This document shows positions 34,812 through 42,940 of a stretch of DNA of 64,000 bases, piece by piece. Each line of letters begins with the position of its first letter. Within the stretch, counting starts at the first letter, position 1. The notes beneath the pieces are model-generated. The model was given only the letters and a program-made list of their open reading frames with translations. It was not told where the DNA came from and made no database searches. Source of the stretch: Clostridium aminobutyricum (lineage in GTDB: Bacteria; Bacillota; Clostridia; Peptostreptococcales; Anaerovoracaceae); the NCBI RefSeq assembly GCF_017255415.1, contig NZ_JAFJZZ010000001.1, positions 62,001 to 126,000 on the forward strand, given 5' to 3'. A program made the translations under genes and the position numbers.

Positions 34812-35270
34812 ATGAACAAAAACGATTTTCCTTTAGAGAAAGGACAGGTAATTAAGAATTATAAAAAGTTATGTGAGATTATTGGGGTAGAAGAAAAAGA
34901 TGGTAACGGTAAAATTGCACAAATGAAAGAATTGAAAAGATATTGTACATTCCATACGCAAGGGCAAAAATATATTATTGATGAAGTTTATGATATTCCA
35001 AAAGGAAAAAATGATGGCAGAGTAAATAATGGTGGACATGTAGCCCATACAATATATGAAGATTTGATGGATAATCTAATACTAGATTTATTGTCTGAAG
35101 AGCAGATTGAAAGTTTAAGTTTCCATGAATTATTCCAAGACATTATACCGTTATTTACACAAGAGTATTCTGACCTGCAAAAGGAAGGATATGAATACTA
35201 TTCAATTCGAAAAGAAATGAGCAAGGGTTTAGTTCTTACATATTCTCAAAAAACTAAAAGAAATAGTTAA
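34812..35270 (+). CDS. N-terminal part of a frameshifted phage-type protein
   Basis: A 152-residue product from the ATG at 34812 after CAGGGTG. The sequence (E-K-G-Q-V-I-K-N-Y-K-K-L-C-E-I-I-G then K-x-x-Q-x-K-E-L-x-R-Y-C) resembles a family common in Firmicute phages and plasmids, where the protein is about twice as long. The frame ends at 35270. A coherent continuation runs in the +1 frame from about 35248, where there is a run of six A. The gene was probably one ~337-residue ORF now split by an indel. Confidence 0.6.
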   Translation: MNKNDFPLEKGQVIKNYKKLCEIIGVEEKDGNGKIAQMKELKRYCTFHTQGQKYIIDEVYDIPKGKNDGRVNNGGHVAHTIYEDLMDNLILDLLSEEQIESLSFHELFQDIIPLFTQEYSDLQKEGYEYYSIRKEMSKGLVLTYSQKTKRNS

Positions 35271-35433
35271 GAAATGTTTTGAAACGGCTTTAAACAGGCT
35301 TGAAAGAAATAATACTATTACGTGGAGTAATGATATCATAGTAAATGATGTCATTGAAGGAGAAACAATTGTTGATTATGATGATGAAACATACCATAGA
35401 ATTAAAGAAGTTGAGAAAAGTGTATTAGAGGAA

Positions 35434-35826
35434 ATGGAAATTACTCATTATCATCGTACAAATCCAAAAACAAATAGAAAATTCAAAAGAAAAGTTTGCA
35501 ATATTTTGTGTGAGGATACTAATTTAGAAATAAGTCCATTAAGCTATTGGAACGTTTACACAATAGAACTGATTGATGAAACTGTTGAAGGTAGGGAATT
35601 TAAAACAGATATAAATGAGTTGATATTGAGATTCAAAAATAGTATTCATCAAGCAGTGGCAAATAAGACCAGTAAAAATGATTTTGGCATAGAGTATTAC
35701 CCTTATCGTTCATCAAAACATAATGAAGATATTTTAACTCTGAATGATTCAATATGGGTAGATAATGATCAATATATTGAAGAAGCTGAGGAAGAGTATG
35801 ATGAAGATGAAAATATACCTTTTTAA
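35434..35826 (+). CDS. C-terminal part of the frameshifted phage-type protein
   Basis: The annotated start is the first ATG in this frame, but the frame is open back to 35233 with protein-like sequence (K-K-L-K-E-I-V-K-K-C-F-E-T-A-L-N-R-L) and no ribosome site before 35434. It is best read as the second half of the gene starting at 34812. It ends in an acidic tail (E-E-Y-D-E-D-E-N-I-P-F). Independent expression from the ATG at 35434 cannot be excluded. Confidence 0.5.
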   Translation: MEITHYHRTNPKTNRKFKRKVCNILCEDTNLEISPLSYWNVYTIELIDETVEGREFKTDINELILRFKNSIHQAVANKTSKNDFGIEYYPYRSSKHNEDILTLNDSIWVDNDQYIEEAEEEYDEDENIPF

Positions 35827-36204
35827 TACTACAATTTACTGATAATTTTTTATTTAATTTATAAAATCAAAAATGGAACAGATGGAATAATTAGTTAAAA
35901 GTTGTACATCTTTAAAAGCATAATATAAATATTATATATATAGTACCTTTAATTATGTACAAATTTTGATATGAATAATTCAGCATAATTATGTGTATAA
36001 AAAATGTATATCTGGAATGAGCGTAGCGAATGTAAGCCAATTGTAGGTTTAAAATAGTAAATAAAAGTAAAGAAAAAGAAACGATTATGTTATTTTTCAA
36101 TCCGTTTCACCATAATACTGTGAATATTTCCATAATTTACACGAATCTGATTGCTTTATTCGCCGCTGCGATATATAATATTTATTCGGTAAAGGAACGT
36201 TTTA
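35827..36204. other. Intergenic region before the defence operon
   Basis: About 380 bases with no credible gene. Very AT-rich to about 36000, less so after 36080, which marks the join to the next module. Confidence 0.4.
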
Positions 36205-36417
36205 ATGGACTATATGACAGCGAAAGAAGCAGCAGAAAAATGGACAATCACTCCACGCCGGGTGCAGGTGCTTTGCGCACAGGGTAAAATACCGGGCGCT
36301 GTTCGGTTTGGGGTTACTTGGGCAATACCTAAAGATGCGGTGAAGCCCAAGGATGGTAGAGTTAAGAAAATAGGTATGGGGAGTGAACGTAATGAGTGTT
36401 ATAGAAGAAAACTTTAA
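36205..36417 (+). CDS. Short HTH (excisionase/MerR-like) DNA-binding protein
   Basis: A 70-residue protein after AAAGGAACG. It has a winged-helix N-terminus (M-T-A-K-E-A-A-E-K-W-x-I-T-P-R-R-V-Q-V-L-C) and G-x-I-P-G-A-V-R-F-G-x-x-W-A-I-P, a pattern common in Clostridia next to defence and restriction genes. It overlaps the SIR2 gene by 26 bases. It probably autoregulates the operon. The family is established as DNA-binding; the role here is inferred. Confidence 0.8.
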   Translation: MDYMTAKEAAEKWTITPRRVQVLCAQGKIPGAVRFGVTWAIPKDAVKPKDGRVKKIGMGSERNECYRRKL

Positions 36418-37717
36418 GGATCAAAAACATTATTTAAAGATAGGTAATTATACGGATTCTTTAGGTGATTTTAATATGGCTGATAATGCAAACAACGATA
36501 GTTTAAGGGATTCATATAGGAAAAAAATTGAGCCGTGGTTGAGTGCTATACTTCAAAGTGACCATTTATCCCTCTTATGTGGTACGGGTCTAACACAAGC
36601 AATTTGTTCGATAGCAGAAATCCCCCCAGCTTCAATGAATCGCATGACATTTATTGAGCAATATGAAGAAAAAATAAAGACTTACGCAAATAATAGTGCA
36701 AAAAGGCTAGGACGTGGTAATGCTAATATTGAGGATGATATTAGAACTGCTCTAGAATTATATAGAGGATTGGAAATCGGAGGAAAGTCTGATTCGACGA
36801 AAATTTTAGGTGATGATATTGATAGAGTCTTAAAGCAATTTGCAGATAGTATTCTCAGCCCGGAACAAATGTTTTACAAAAACCTTATAGAGGACGAAAA
36901 TGGTAAATCTCACTATGCTTTGCAGATTTTAAAATCATTCCTGTTGACTTTTTCTAGTAGGTCAGCAACAAGAGATAGGTTGCATATATTTACAACCAAT
37001 TATGATAGGTTTATTGAATACGGTTGTGATAAAGCTGGAATAAATATAATCGATAGATTTTTAGGAAAAATTGAACCTGTATTTCAAAATTTATCTCCTA
37101 ATTTGGATTATCATTATATAGTGCAGGGAAGCAAAAATGACTTTAGATACGTTGAAGGTGTTGTTCGTTATAGTAAGATACATGGATCATTGGATTGGAT
37201 TCAAAGAAAAAATAAAATCATTAAAGCAAATTTAAAATTTGGAGCGCAAAACTTAGAAGACGTTAGTGATTATAAAGACCAATTAATGATTTTCCCTAAT
37301 TCCATGAAGTCAATTGAAACTGCTTATTATCCTTATTCTGAGCTGTTCCGAGATTTTAGTTATTCAATTTGTAGACCAAATTCTTCTTTAATTACATATG
37401 GGTATGGGTTTGGAGATTCACATATTAATAAGATAATTTTGGAAATGCTTAGAGTTCCATCATCCCATATTGTCATAATAAGTTATAGTATAGATGACAG
37501 ATTAAAAAACTTTTTGCAAGAAATTAATTCCTCACAAGTAACTTTACTCTGCGGTAGTGAATTGGGAAATCTGGAGAATTTAGTAAGATACTATTTGCCA
37601 AAATCTGCAATTGATAATATTACTTCATTAGCAAGCGATATTCTAAAACGTAGAGAGGGCTATTCTCCTAAAAATGACCAAGAAGCTTCTTTAACATATG
37701 GTGAAGAAAATGAATAA
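36392..37717 (+). CDS. SIR2-domain protein (putative NADase of a defence system)
   Basis: The ATG at 36392 follows GGGGAGTG. The 441-residue protein has SIR2-like motifs: the GTGLT loop at 64-68, TTNYD at 201-205, KIHGSLDW at 262-269 with the likely catalytic His264, and YGYGFGD near 334. The fold binds NAD+; in anti-phage systems such SIR2 proteins deplete NAD+ after infection. It overlaps the next gene (HerA-like) by 8 bases, matching the known SIR2-HerA pairing. Its NADase activity is inferred from the family. Confidence 0.88.
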   Translation: MSVIEENFKDQKHYLKIGNYTDSLGDFNMADNANNDSLRDSYRKKIEPWLSAILQSDHLSLLCGTGLTQAICSIAEIPPASMNRMTFIEQYEEKIKTYANNSAKRLGRGNANIEDDIRTALELYRGLEIGGKSDSTKILGDDIDRVLKQFADSILSPEQMFYKNLIEDENGKSHYALQILKSFLLTFSSRSATRDRLHIFTTNYDRFIEYGCDKAGINIIDRFLGKIEPVFQNLSPNLDYHYIVQGSKNDFRYVEGVVRYSKIHGSLDWIQRKNKIIKANLKFGAQNLEDVSDYKDQLMIFPNSMKSIETAYYPYSELFRDFSYSICRPNSSLITYGYGFGDSHINKIILEMLRVPSSHIVIISYSIDDRLKNFLQEINSSQVTLLCGSELGNLENLVRYYLPKSAIDNITSLASDILKRREGYSPKNDQEASLTYGEENE

Positions 37718-39785
37718 TGAATTTGAAAATCTAAGAAGTCGTTGTATTGGTACTGTAGATAGCGTATCTCCCAAGGAAATAAAGGGAATATTGTTGGACG
37801 AAGCTCCACTTAGCGTTGCAATTACTGATGGAAATATCAGTTTTTTCCCAAAATTAAATAGCTATTTATTAATTCCTAATGAGGCTGGTTGGGTTGTTTC
37901 AATAGTTTCTTGGATTGGCTATAATCACTTGAATAATAAAAATAATGAAACATATATCGATCTACCACAAGGGTCAAGGGCAATTTATTTAAATCCGTTG
38001 GGACAACTAAAAAGAACATTTGAAAGAGTCGAATTCGAAAGAGGTTTATTTTCTTTTCCTACAGTTGGTGATTCAATTGTTTTACCAACGCAAGAACAAT
38101 TAGGTGCAATAGTGTATAACGCAGACAAAAATGCTACTATTTCCATTGGGATTTCTCCTCTTGCAGGAAACCAAGAGATCAAATTATCTCCTGATAAATT
38201 GTTTGGAAGACATTTGGCTGTTTTAGGCAATACCGGAAGTGGTAAGTCCTGTACAGTAGCAGGAATTATACGCTGGTCATTGGAAGCTGCGAAATCCAGT
38301 ATTGGTAAATCCCCCAATGCTAGATTTATAATTCTTGATCCAAACGGAGAGTATAAAAACGCTTTTAACGATTTAGATGTTGATATAAAATACTCTTGTG
38401 TCAACCTTGATAAAAACGATCAGAAGAATATTAATAAAAAACAACTTCGAATTCCGGGATGGTTATGGACAAGCCAAGAATGGGCAGGTGTTTTACAAGC
38501 TAGTGGAAAAACGCAGAAACCTATTTTACGGGAAGCACTAAGGGATTTGAAAGCTAGCAATGATGAGGCTACTACTGTTACGAATATGCAAAATATAGAT
38601 ATGACTATTAAGACATATTTGTATAAATTGTTATGTTTTGCGAAACGTGCGAATGCTTCACAAGAGTATATTGTCGACAAAACTAATTTTGGTAAAACTC
38701 TTAATAAGCATTATGAAAATATTAATTATTTTATATCCAAGTTAGCATCAGATCAAGATGGTATAAAGGATTTACTAACCTCTTTAAACACTAAAATTGA
38801 ACAGCAGTTAAAATCAAATAAAAAATCTTTTAATAAAAGCGGAGAAAATGTTGAATATTATGACGCATTTTCTTTAGCATTTATTGATGACTTGATTACT
38901 ACATTAGCTGAACTCATTAAAAAATTGGGTGGGTTAGATGAATGTTATACTGTTAATGAAGATATGCCAGTGGAATTTGACTTGCAATATTTAGCGCCAT
39001 ATATGGATTTAATTTCTCAAGATACAAATTCTGAGCAATATATCGAATTCATTATAATGAGAATTAAAAGTCTTTTAAATAACACAACAATATCATCTGT
39101 AATTGGAAACCAATCAGGAGAAACTTTATTGGGGTGGATTAATGATTTTGTGAGTAATCAATCATCCTCAAAAGGTCAAATTTGTATCATTGATCTTTCT
39201 ATAGTACCTTTAGATATTATACATCTAGTGGTTTCAGTTATATCAAGATTGATTTTTGAGTCTTTACAGAGATATAGAAGATATTATTCACAAGAATTAC
39301 CAACGATATTAGTGATGGAAGAAGCACATACATTTATAAGGAAATATACTGAAAGCACTGAAGAATTTTCAGCGGATAAATTGTGTACACATATATTCGA
39401 AAGAATTGCTCGGGAAGGTCGTAAATTTGGATTAGGACTTGTTTTATCATCTCAAAGACCATCAGAGCTTTCCCAAACTGTACTTTCCCAATGCAACTCA
39501 TACATACTCCACAGAATTGTTAATGATAGAGATCAAGAACTTATCCGTAAACTAGTTCCAGATAATTTGGGGAATCTTCTTGATGAGTTACCCTCATTAC
39601 CAACCCAAAAAGCAATTGTATTAGGAACTTCGGTTCCTTTGCCTACAGTAGTTGAGATTAGAGAATTATCGTTAGGCAAACGACCCAACTCAGATGATCC
39701 GGCTTTCTGGGATGTATGGACGAACAAAGAAACTAGAGATTTGAACTGGAAACCTATCGTTGATGAGTGGCAAAATAAAGAGTAA
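37710..39785 (+). CDS. HerA-like ATPase/translocase
   Basis: A 691-residue protein from the ATG at 37710, 5 bases after GGTGA; an ATG at 37698 is also in frame. It has an N-terminal HAS-barrel-like domain (about residues 1-160), Walker A GNTGSGKS at 173-180, Walker B VMEEAH (near residue 550) and an RecA-like C-terminal region with SSQRPSELS. HerA forms hexamers that translocate DNA. With SIR2 it makes a large complex that senses phage. The long insert of some 250 residues after the P-loop segment (about 210-490) suits the defence HerA subgroup. Confidence 0.88.
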   Translation: MNNEFENLRSRCIGTVDSVSPKEIKGILLDEAPLSVAITDGNISFFPKLNSYLLIPNEAGWVVSIVSWIGYNHLNNKNNETYIDLPQGSRAIYLNPLGQLKRTFERVEFERGLFSFPTVGDSIVLPTQEQLGAIVYNADKNATISIGISPLAGNQEIKLSPDKLFGRHLAVLGNTGSGKSCTVAGIIRWSLEAAKSSIGKSPNARFIILDPNGEYKNAFNDLDVDIKYSCVNLDKNDQKNINKKQLRIPGWLWTSQEWAGVLQASGKTQKPILREALRDLKASNDEATTVTNMQNIDMTIKTYLYKLLCFAKRANASQEYIVDKTNFGKTLNKHYENINYFISKLASDQDGIKDLLTSLNTKIEQQLKSNKKSFNKSGENVEYYDAFSLAFIDDLITTLAELIKKLGGLDECYTVNEDMPVEFDLQYLAPYMDLISQDTNSEQYIEFIIMRIKSLLNNTTISSVIGNQSGETLLGWINDFVSNQSSSKGQICIIDLSIVPLDIIHLVVSVISRLIFESLQRYRRYYSQELPTILVMEEAHTFIRKYTESTEEFSADKLCTHIFERIAREGRKFGLGLVLSSQRPSELSQTVLSQCNSYILHRIVNDRDQELIRKLVPDNLGNLLDELPSLPTQKAIVLGTSVPLPTVVEIRELSLGKRPNSDDPAFWDVWTNKETRDLNWKPIVDEWQNKE

Positions 39786-39827
39786 CGATTTAATTAGATA
39801 ACAGTTTAATAAAAGTGTGGTGATTAT

Positions 39828-41192
39828 ATGGTAATAATACGTCCGAGATTAGTTGATTATTTTAATATTCCGATCACTCAAGAAGAAGTTGATTTTGCAA
39901 TTCCATTTTTAGATGAAGATATTCCGCTATATCTTGATCCATTTCTTTTATGGAAATCTCCTGCTCTACAAGACAATGCTTTGCATCTTTCATTGGTAAA
40001 CTCATTTAATCATTTGGGGTATTTACGCATTAAAGGGAATATAAGTGAAGCTAGTGACACCCTAATAAATATATCTGAATGTAGCGAAGTGGGACTTGGT
40101 ACTGGTAAGTCAAAACGTGGTCTTAAAATTTCTCAAAGGACGGCATCCGAAATATTAGATTTGTTTAATGCTGTTCCTGCAATAAAATTATCGGGGTTTT
40201 CACATTTCGAAGAAATACAACTATATGTAAATAATATTTCTAAAGATCGCGTCAGTGATATCGCATGTAATTTTTTAAAATCTTTCATGATAGATTTTAC
40301 GCAAGATGAATGTAAAAAATATAATATCCCGATGCAAATGTTTACCGAAATAGAGGTTTACAACAACAAAACTCATCGACTTGAAAAAGAAGATATCAAT
40401 TTGCCTTTTAATCCCGAAAATGAAAGCCCGATTATTTTAGTACCCAAAAGGTGGCTGAGGTATACGCCTTGGATTAACTATGATGAGTATTTTGATAAGG
40501 GATATATTAAAGCTGGCGAAGAAAATAATTTTGAAAAAATACAGGTGTTAGATTATAATAGAAAAAATTACGACGTTGTATCCGCATATATTTCAGCTAA
40601 AGAACGTTGCCAATCTGATTGTAAAAATGATCCTCTATTTAAACAAATACCTATAACTTCAGCAAAAAAATCTTTAAGTGGAATACTAAAGTTGCCTACA
40701 GGAAAGGAAAATAATGCAGATAAAAAATTTGAAGATTATTGCACACGGTTGATTTCTTCTTTGTTATATCCGCATCTGGATTTTGCACAAGCACAAAGCC
40801 GTATAGAATCTGGTACGCAAATAAGAGATTTGATATTTTATAACAATTGCTCTTTCCCTCTATTAGAAGATCTATATAAAAATTATGATTGTAGACAAAT
40901 TGTGTTTGAAATGAAAAACGTCCAAGAAGTATCTAGAGAACATATAAATCAAGTAAATAGATATCTCTCTGAACAATTTGGTCGTTTTGGAATTATTTTA
41001 ACTCGTAATCCTCTTAAGAAAAGTATTTATAAAAATACTATTGACTTATGGTCGGGGCAAAGAAAATGTATCTTATGTATTACTGATGAGGATTTAAAAT
41101 TAATGGTTGATGTATATGAAACTAAACAACGCGACCCAATGGAAATTATAAATAAAAAATACGTTGAATTCATTCGCTCTTGTCCATCTTAA
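39828..41192 (+). CDS. PD-(D/E)XK nuclease-like protein of the SIR2-HerA operon
   Basis: A 454-residue protein after GTGGTGA, 42 bases behind herA. The N-terminal ~290 residues are not recognised beyond a start motif (D-P-F-L-L-W-K-S-P). The C-terminal ~150 residues look like a restriction-endonuclease fold: helix residue E302, D334 in RDLIF, and E361-x-K363 in VFEMKN, followed by a conserved-looking helix NRYLS and GRFGIILTRN. This would make it a DNA nuclease, adding an effector to SIR2. The third gene is not a standard part of the two-gene SIR2-HerA system as I know it. Confidence 0.7.
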   Translation: MVIIRPRLVDYFNIPITQEEVDFAIPFLDEDIPLYLDPFLLWKSPALQDNALHLSLVNSFNHLGYLRIKGNISEASDTLINISECSEVGLGTGKSKRGLKISQRTASEILDLFNAVPAIKLSGFSHFEEIQLYVNNISKDRVSDIACNFLKSFMIDFTQDECKKYNIPMQMFTEIEVYNNKTHRLEKEDINLPFNPENESPIILVPKRWLRYTPWINYDEYFDKGYIKAGEENNFEKIQVLDYNRKNYDVVSAYISAKERCQSDCKNDPLFKQIPITSAKKSLSGILKLPTGKENNADKKFEDYCTRLISSLLYPHLDFAQAQSRIESGTQIRDLIFYNNCSFPLLEDLYKNYDCRQIVFEMKNVQEVSREHINQVNRYLSEQFGRFGIILTRNPLKKSIYKNTIDLWSGQRKCILCITDEDLKLMVDVYETKQRDPMEIINKKYVEFIRSCPS

Positions 41193-41210
41193 AAGAAAGA
41201 AGGTTAGTTT

Positions 41211-41591
41211 ATGAAAAAAGAACTTATAGATAAGTTTGAAAAGTTACATTTCCAAATAAAAAATATTTACTCAGAATTAGGAATTCTTTCAAAAAAGTCT
41301 CCAGATGGTGCTATTAATAAATTTAAACTTAAATTTGTTAACCAATTATTGACACAAGCAAATACTTTACTGGATGAGCAATATAAACCTTTTGCAGATT
41401 TTGACTTATTTCAAGAAGAAGATATACCCTCAAACAGTGATGTTGTCCTTGTGCTTTCTCAATATATTCAATGTCTTGAAAAGCTAAAAATGGATAATGT
41501 AAAGATGTTGTCTGGAAATTGGTACTGGATTATTCCGAATAGTAAAGAAGAAATAAAGACAACGCACCCATCATTTGATTTTACGAGATAG
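41211..41591 (+). CDS. Small paralog A of the defence operon
   Basis: A 126-residue helical protein after AAGAAGG, 18 bases downstream of the nuclease-like gene. It shares a clear pattern with the next gene: E-L-x-x-L-S-K-K-x-P near residue 20, a central I-N-x-x-L helix, then D-I/L-P-S/T-N-S-D-V-x-L-x-L-S-Q-Y near residue 75, and a C-terminal G-x-W-x-W. No known domain is recognised. It may be a regulator, inhibitor or immune-sensing subunit. Confidence 0.7.
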   Translation: MKKELIDKFEKLHFQIKNIYSELGILSKKSPDGAINKFKLKFVNQLLTQANTLLDEQYKPFADFDLFQEEDIPSNSDVVLVLSQYIQCLEKLKMDNVKMLSGNWYWIIPNSKEEIKTTHPSFDFTR

Positions 41592-41602
41592 GAGAAAACT
41601 CC

Positions 41603-41947
41603 ATGAAGGATAAAATTACTCAAATTGAAGTTAATCAGTATCAATTGCTTTTGCCGTTGTTAACAGCTACATATAATGAAATTCAAGAATTATCGAAGAA
41701 AAAACCAGAATCTCCATTAAACGCTTATAAGGTAAAAGCCATAAATCGTATCCTTAATCCCTTAAAAGAAATTTTAAAGAATGAAGATGTATTTGAATTT
41801 CTTGATATATTAGATTCTGATGATCTTCCTACGAATAGCGATGTGATTTTGTTATTAAGTCAGTATAGAGAAGCTATGGATTTATACCACAAAAAGTATT
41901 ACGTTAGAAGTCAGAGAGATGGCTCATGGGATTGGAATATAAGGTAA
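41603..41947 (+). CDS. Small paralog B of the defence operon
   Basis: A 114-residue helical protein, 11 bases after paralog A, preceded by AGGAGAAAA. It aligns with the preceding protein along almost its full length, including the shared L-P-T-N-S-D-V-I-L-L-L-S-Q-Y block and the terminal G-S-W-D-W-N. It is a tandem duplicate that has diverged strongly. The pair could form a heterodimer. It ends the operon. Confidence 0.7.
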   Translation: MKDKITQIEVNQYQLLLPLLTATYNEIQELSKKKPESPLNAYKVKAINRILNPLKEILKNEDVFEFLDILDSDDLPTNSDVILLLSQYREAMDLYHKKYYVRSQRDGSWDWNIR

Positions 41948-42034
41948 ATTATAGTGCATCTATTTTGACCTAATGACACATAAAGGCATAGTATTTCCAC
42001 GAAGGGGATATTATGTCTTTTTTTCCCACGATTG

Positions 42035-42145
42035 TACAAAAAAATTCGAACACCTTTGAAAATGGTTGTTCGAATTTTTATTGCGGAAAATAGGATGTAC
42101 TTTGCCGTTTACTGCAAGGAATTCAAACCACTCCGTGCCCAGCCG
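42035..42145 (-). pseudogene. Remnant 3' end of an Old Yellow Enzyme gene with its terminator
   Basis: This segment copies the last part of the oxidoreductase gene at 42941 and its terminator (compare 42885-42990). Read on the minus strand it gives ...GWARSGLNSLQ-stop, against GWARRALDSLQ-stop in the intact gene. The copy has a 14-base insertion just after the stop and loses similarity further 5'. It shows a duplication or insertion that placed the DUF3796/Xre pair between the two copies. Confidence 0.65.
42048..42080. terminator. Terminator hairpin (copy 1)
   Basis: AAAAAATTCGAACA and TGTTCGAATTTTT flank a ~12-base loop. It is the twin of the hairpin at 42890. Confidence 0.75.
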
Positions 42146-42171
42146 GGCAGATGCCGTTTTCATAGTTATAC

Positions 42172-42209
42172 TTGACATACATTTATGATAGTGATATATT
42201 TGTATCATA
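42172..42209 (+). promoter_or_regulatory. Promoter with overlapping inverted-repeat operator
   Basis: TTGACA (42172-42177) and TATATT (42195-42200) are 17 bases apart. TATGATA (42184-42190) and TATCATA (42203-42209) form an inverted repeat spanning the -10 box. The Xre protein encoded two genes later is the obvious candidate to bind it. Confidence 0.7.
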
Positions 42210-42239
42210 AAGATATAAATATATCACAAAGGAGTTTTT

Positions 42240-42605
42240 ATGTATAACAAGTTAAAGAGATTTGCGCCTTTTTATGGTTTTTTTGGCTTTTTCGGGTTCT
42301 TTGGATTCCAATATTTTTCTACGCATGATGTTGGCGATTTGTTTTATTTTTCTTTTTTTGCGTTCTTCGCCTTTTTTCTAATTGGAAAGCTATCTAAGGA
42401 AATGCGTGACGAGCGGTTTGTAGAAAACTCGCAAAAAGCTGCGGCAAAAGCCTTTTACATTCCAATGCTGGCGGTGTTCATCATCGGCTGGAGTGCAACA
42501 CAACCCTTTGGAACAAAGGAGTTTATGGTCATTGTAAGTGCATTTGCATGGGCATCGAGTATGATTACTTATGCGGGGGTATTTTACTACTATGAAAAAC
42601 ACTGA
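42240..42605 (+). CDS. DUF3796 family membrane protein
   Basis: A 121-residue membrane protein after AAGGAG. It has four hydrophobic segments, the first very Phe/Gly-rich (FYGFFGFFGFFG), typical of DUF3796. In Firmicutes the family is usually paired with an HTH regulator, as here (next gene 16 bases away). Function unknown. The operator before it implies that the pair autoregulates. Confidence 0.8.
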   Translation: MYNKLKRFAPFYGFFGFFGFFGFQYFSTHDVGDLFYFSFFAFFAFFLIGKLSKEMRDERFVENSQKAAAKAFYIPMLAVFIIGWSATQPFGTKEFMVIVSAFAWASSMITYAGVFYYYEKH

Positions 42606-42621
42606 GCGACGGGAGGCTATT

Positions 42622-42822
42622 ATGGGTGAATTTACATCTAACTTAAAAAAATACCGCCAGCTTGCAAACTTAACGCAGGATGAATTAGCTGAAAGAGTTG
42701 GGGTGCGCCGTGAAACAATTGTTAGGCTCGAAGCGGGAAAATACAATCCCTCACTCAAATTGGCAATAGACATTTCGAGAGTAGTTAATACTGCTATTGA
42801 AGACATTTTTATTTTTGATTAA
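42622..42822 (+). CDS. Xre-family transcriptional regulator
   Basis: A 66-residue HTH protein from the ATG at 42622, 8 bases after GGGAGG. Earlier in-frame starts lie inside the DUF3796 gene. The HTH is clear (L-T-Q-D-E-L-A-E-R-V-G-V-R-R-E-T-I-V-R-L-E-A-G-K-Y-N-P-S) and it ends in IEDIF as in short YozG/phage-type repressors. It probably binds the inverted repeat at 42184-42209. Confidence 0.88.
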   Translation: MGEFTSNLKKYRQLANLTQDELAERVGVRRETIVRLEAGKYNPSLKLAIDISRVVNTAIEDIFIFD

Positions 42823-42885
42823 ACAAGGTGTGTATGCCCCTGTTGCAGTTGAATCGGAAAATCTTTTTTCCACCATCTTTACAAA

Positions 42886-42925
42886 AAAATTCGAACACCT
42901 TTGAAAATGAGTGTTCGAATTTTTT
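42886..42925. terminator. Terminator hairpin (copy 2)
   Basis: AAAAAATTCGAACAC and GTGTTCGAATTTTTT surround a ~12-base loop. It ends both the Xre gene and the convergent oxidoreductase gene. Confidence 0.85.
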
Positions 42926-42940
42926 ATTGCGGAAAACCGT

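Noticed and set aside
35248-35256. Programmed -1 frameshift at the A-AAA-AAC heptamer
   Set aside because: The needed change of frame is +1, not -1, so this slippery site would not produce the fused protein. An indel fits better.
36087-36287. 66-residue plus-strand ORF before the HTH gene
   Set aside because: It overlaps the HTH gene in another frame, has no ribosome site and lacks any motif.
42011-42208. 65-residue minus-strand ORF
   Set aside because: Its frame runs through the remnant of the oxidoreductase gene in a different phase and includes the terminator. It is a by-product of the duplication.
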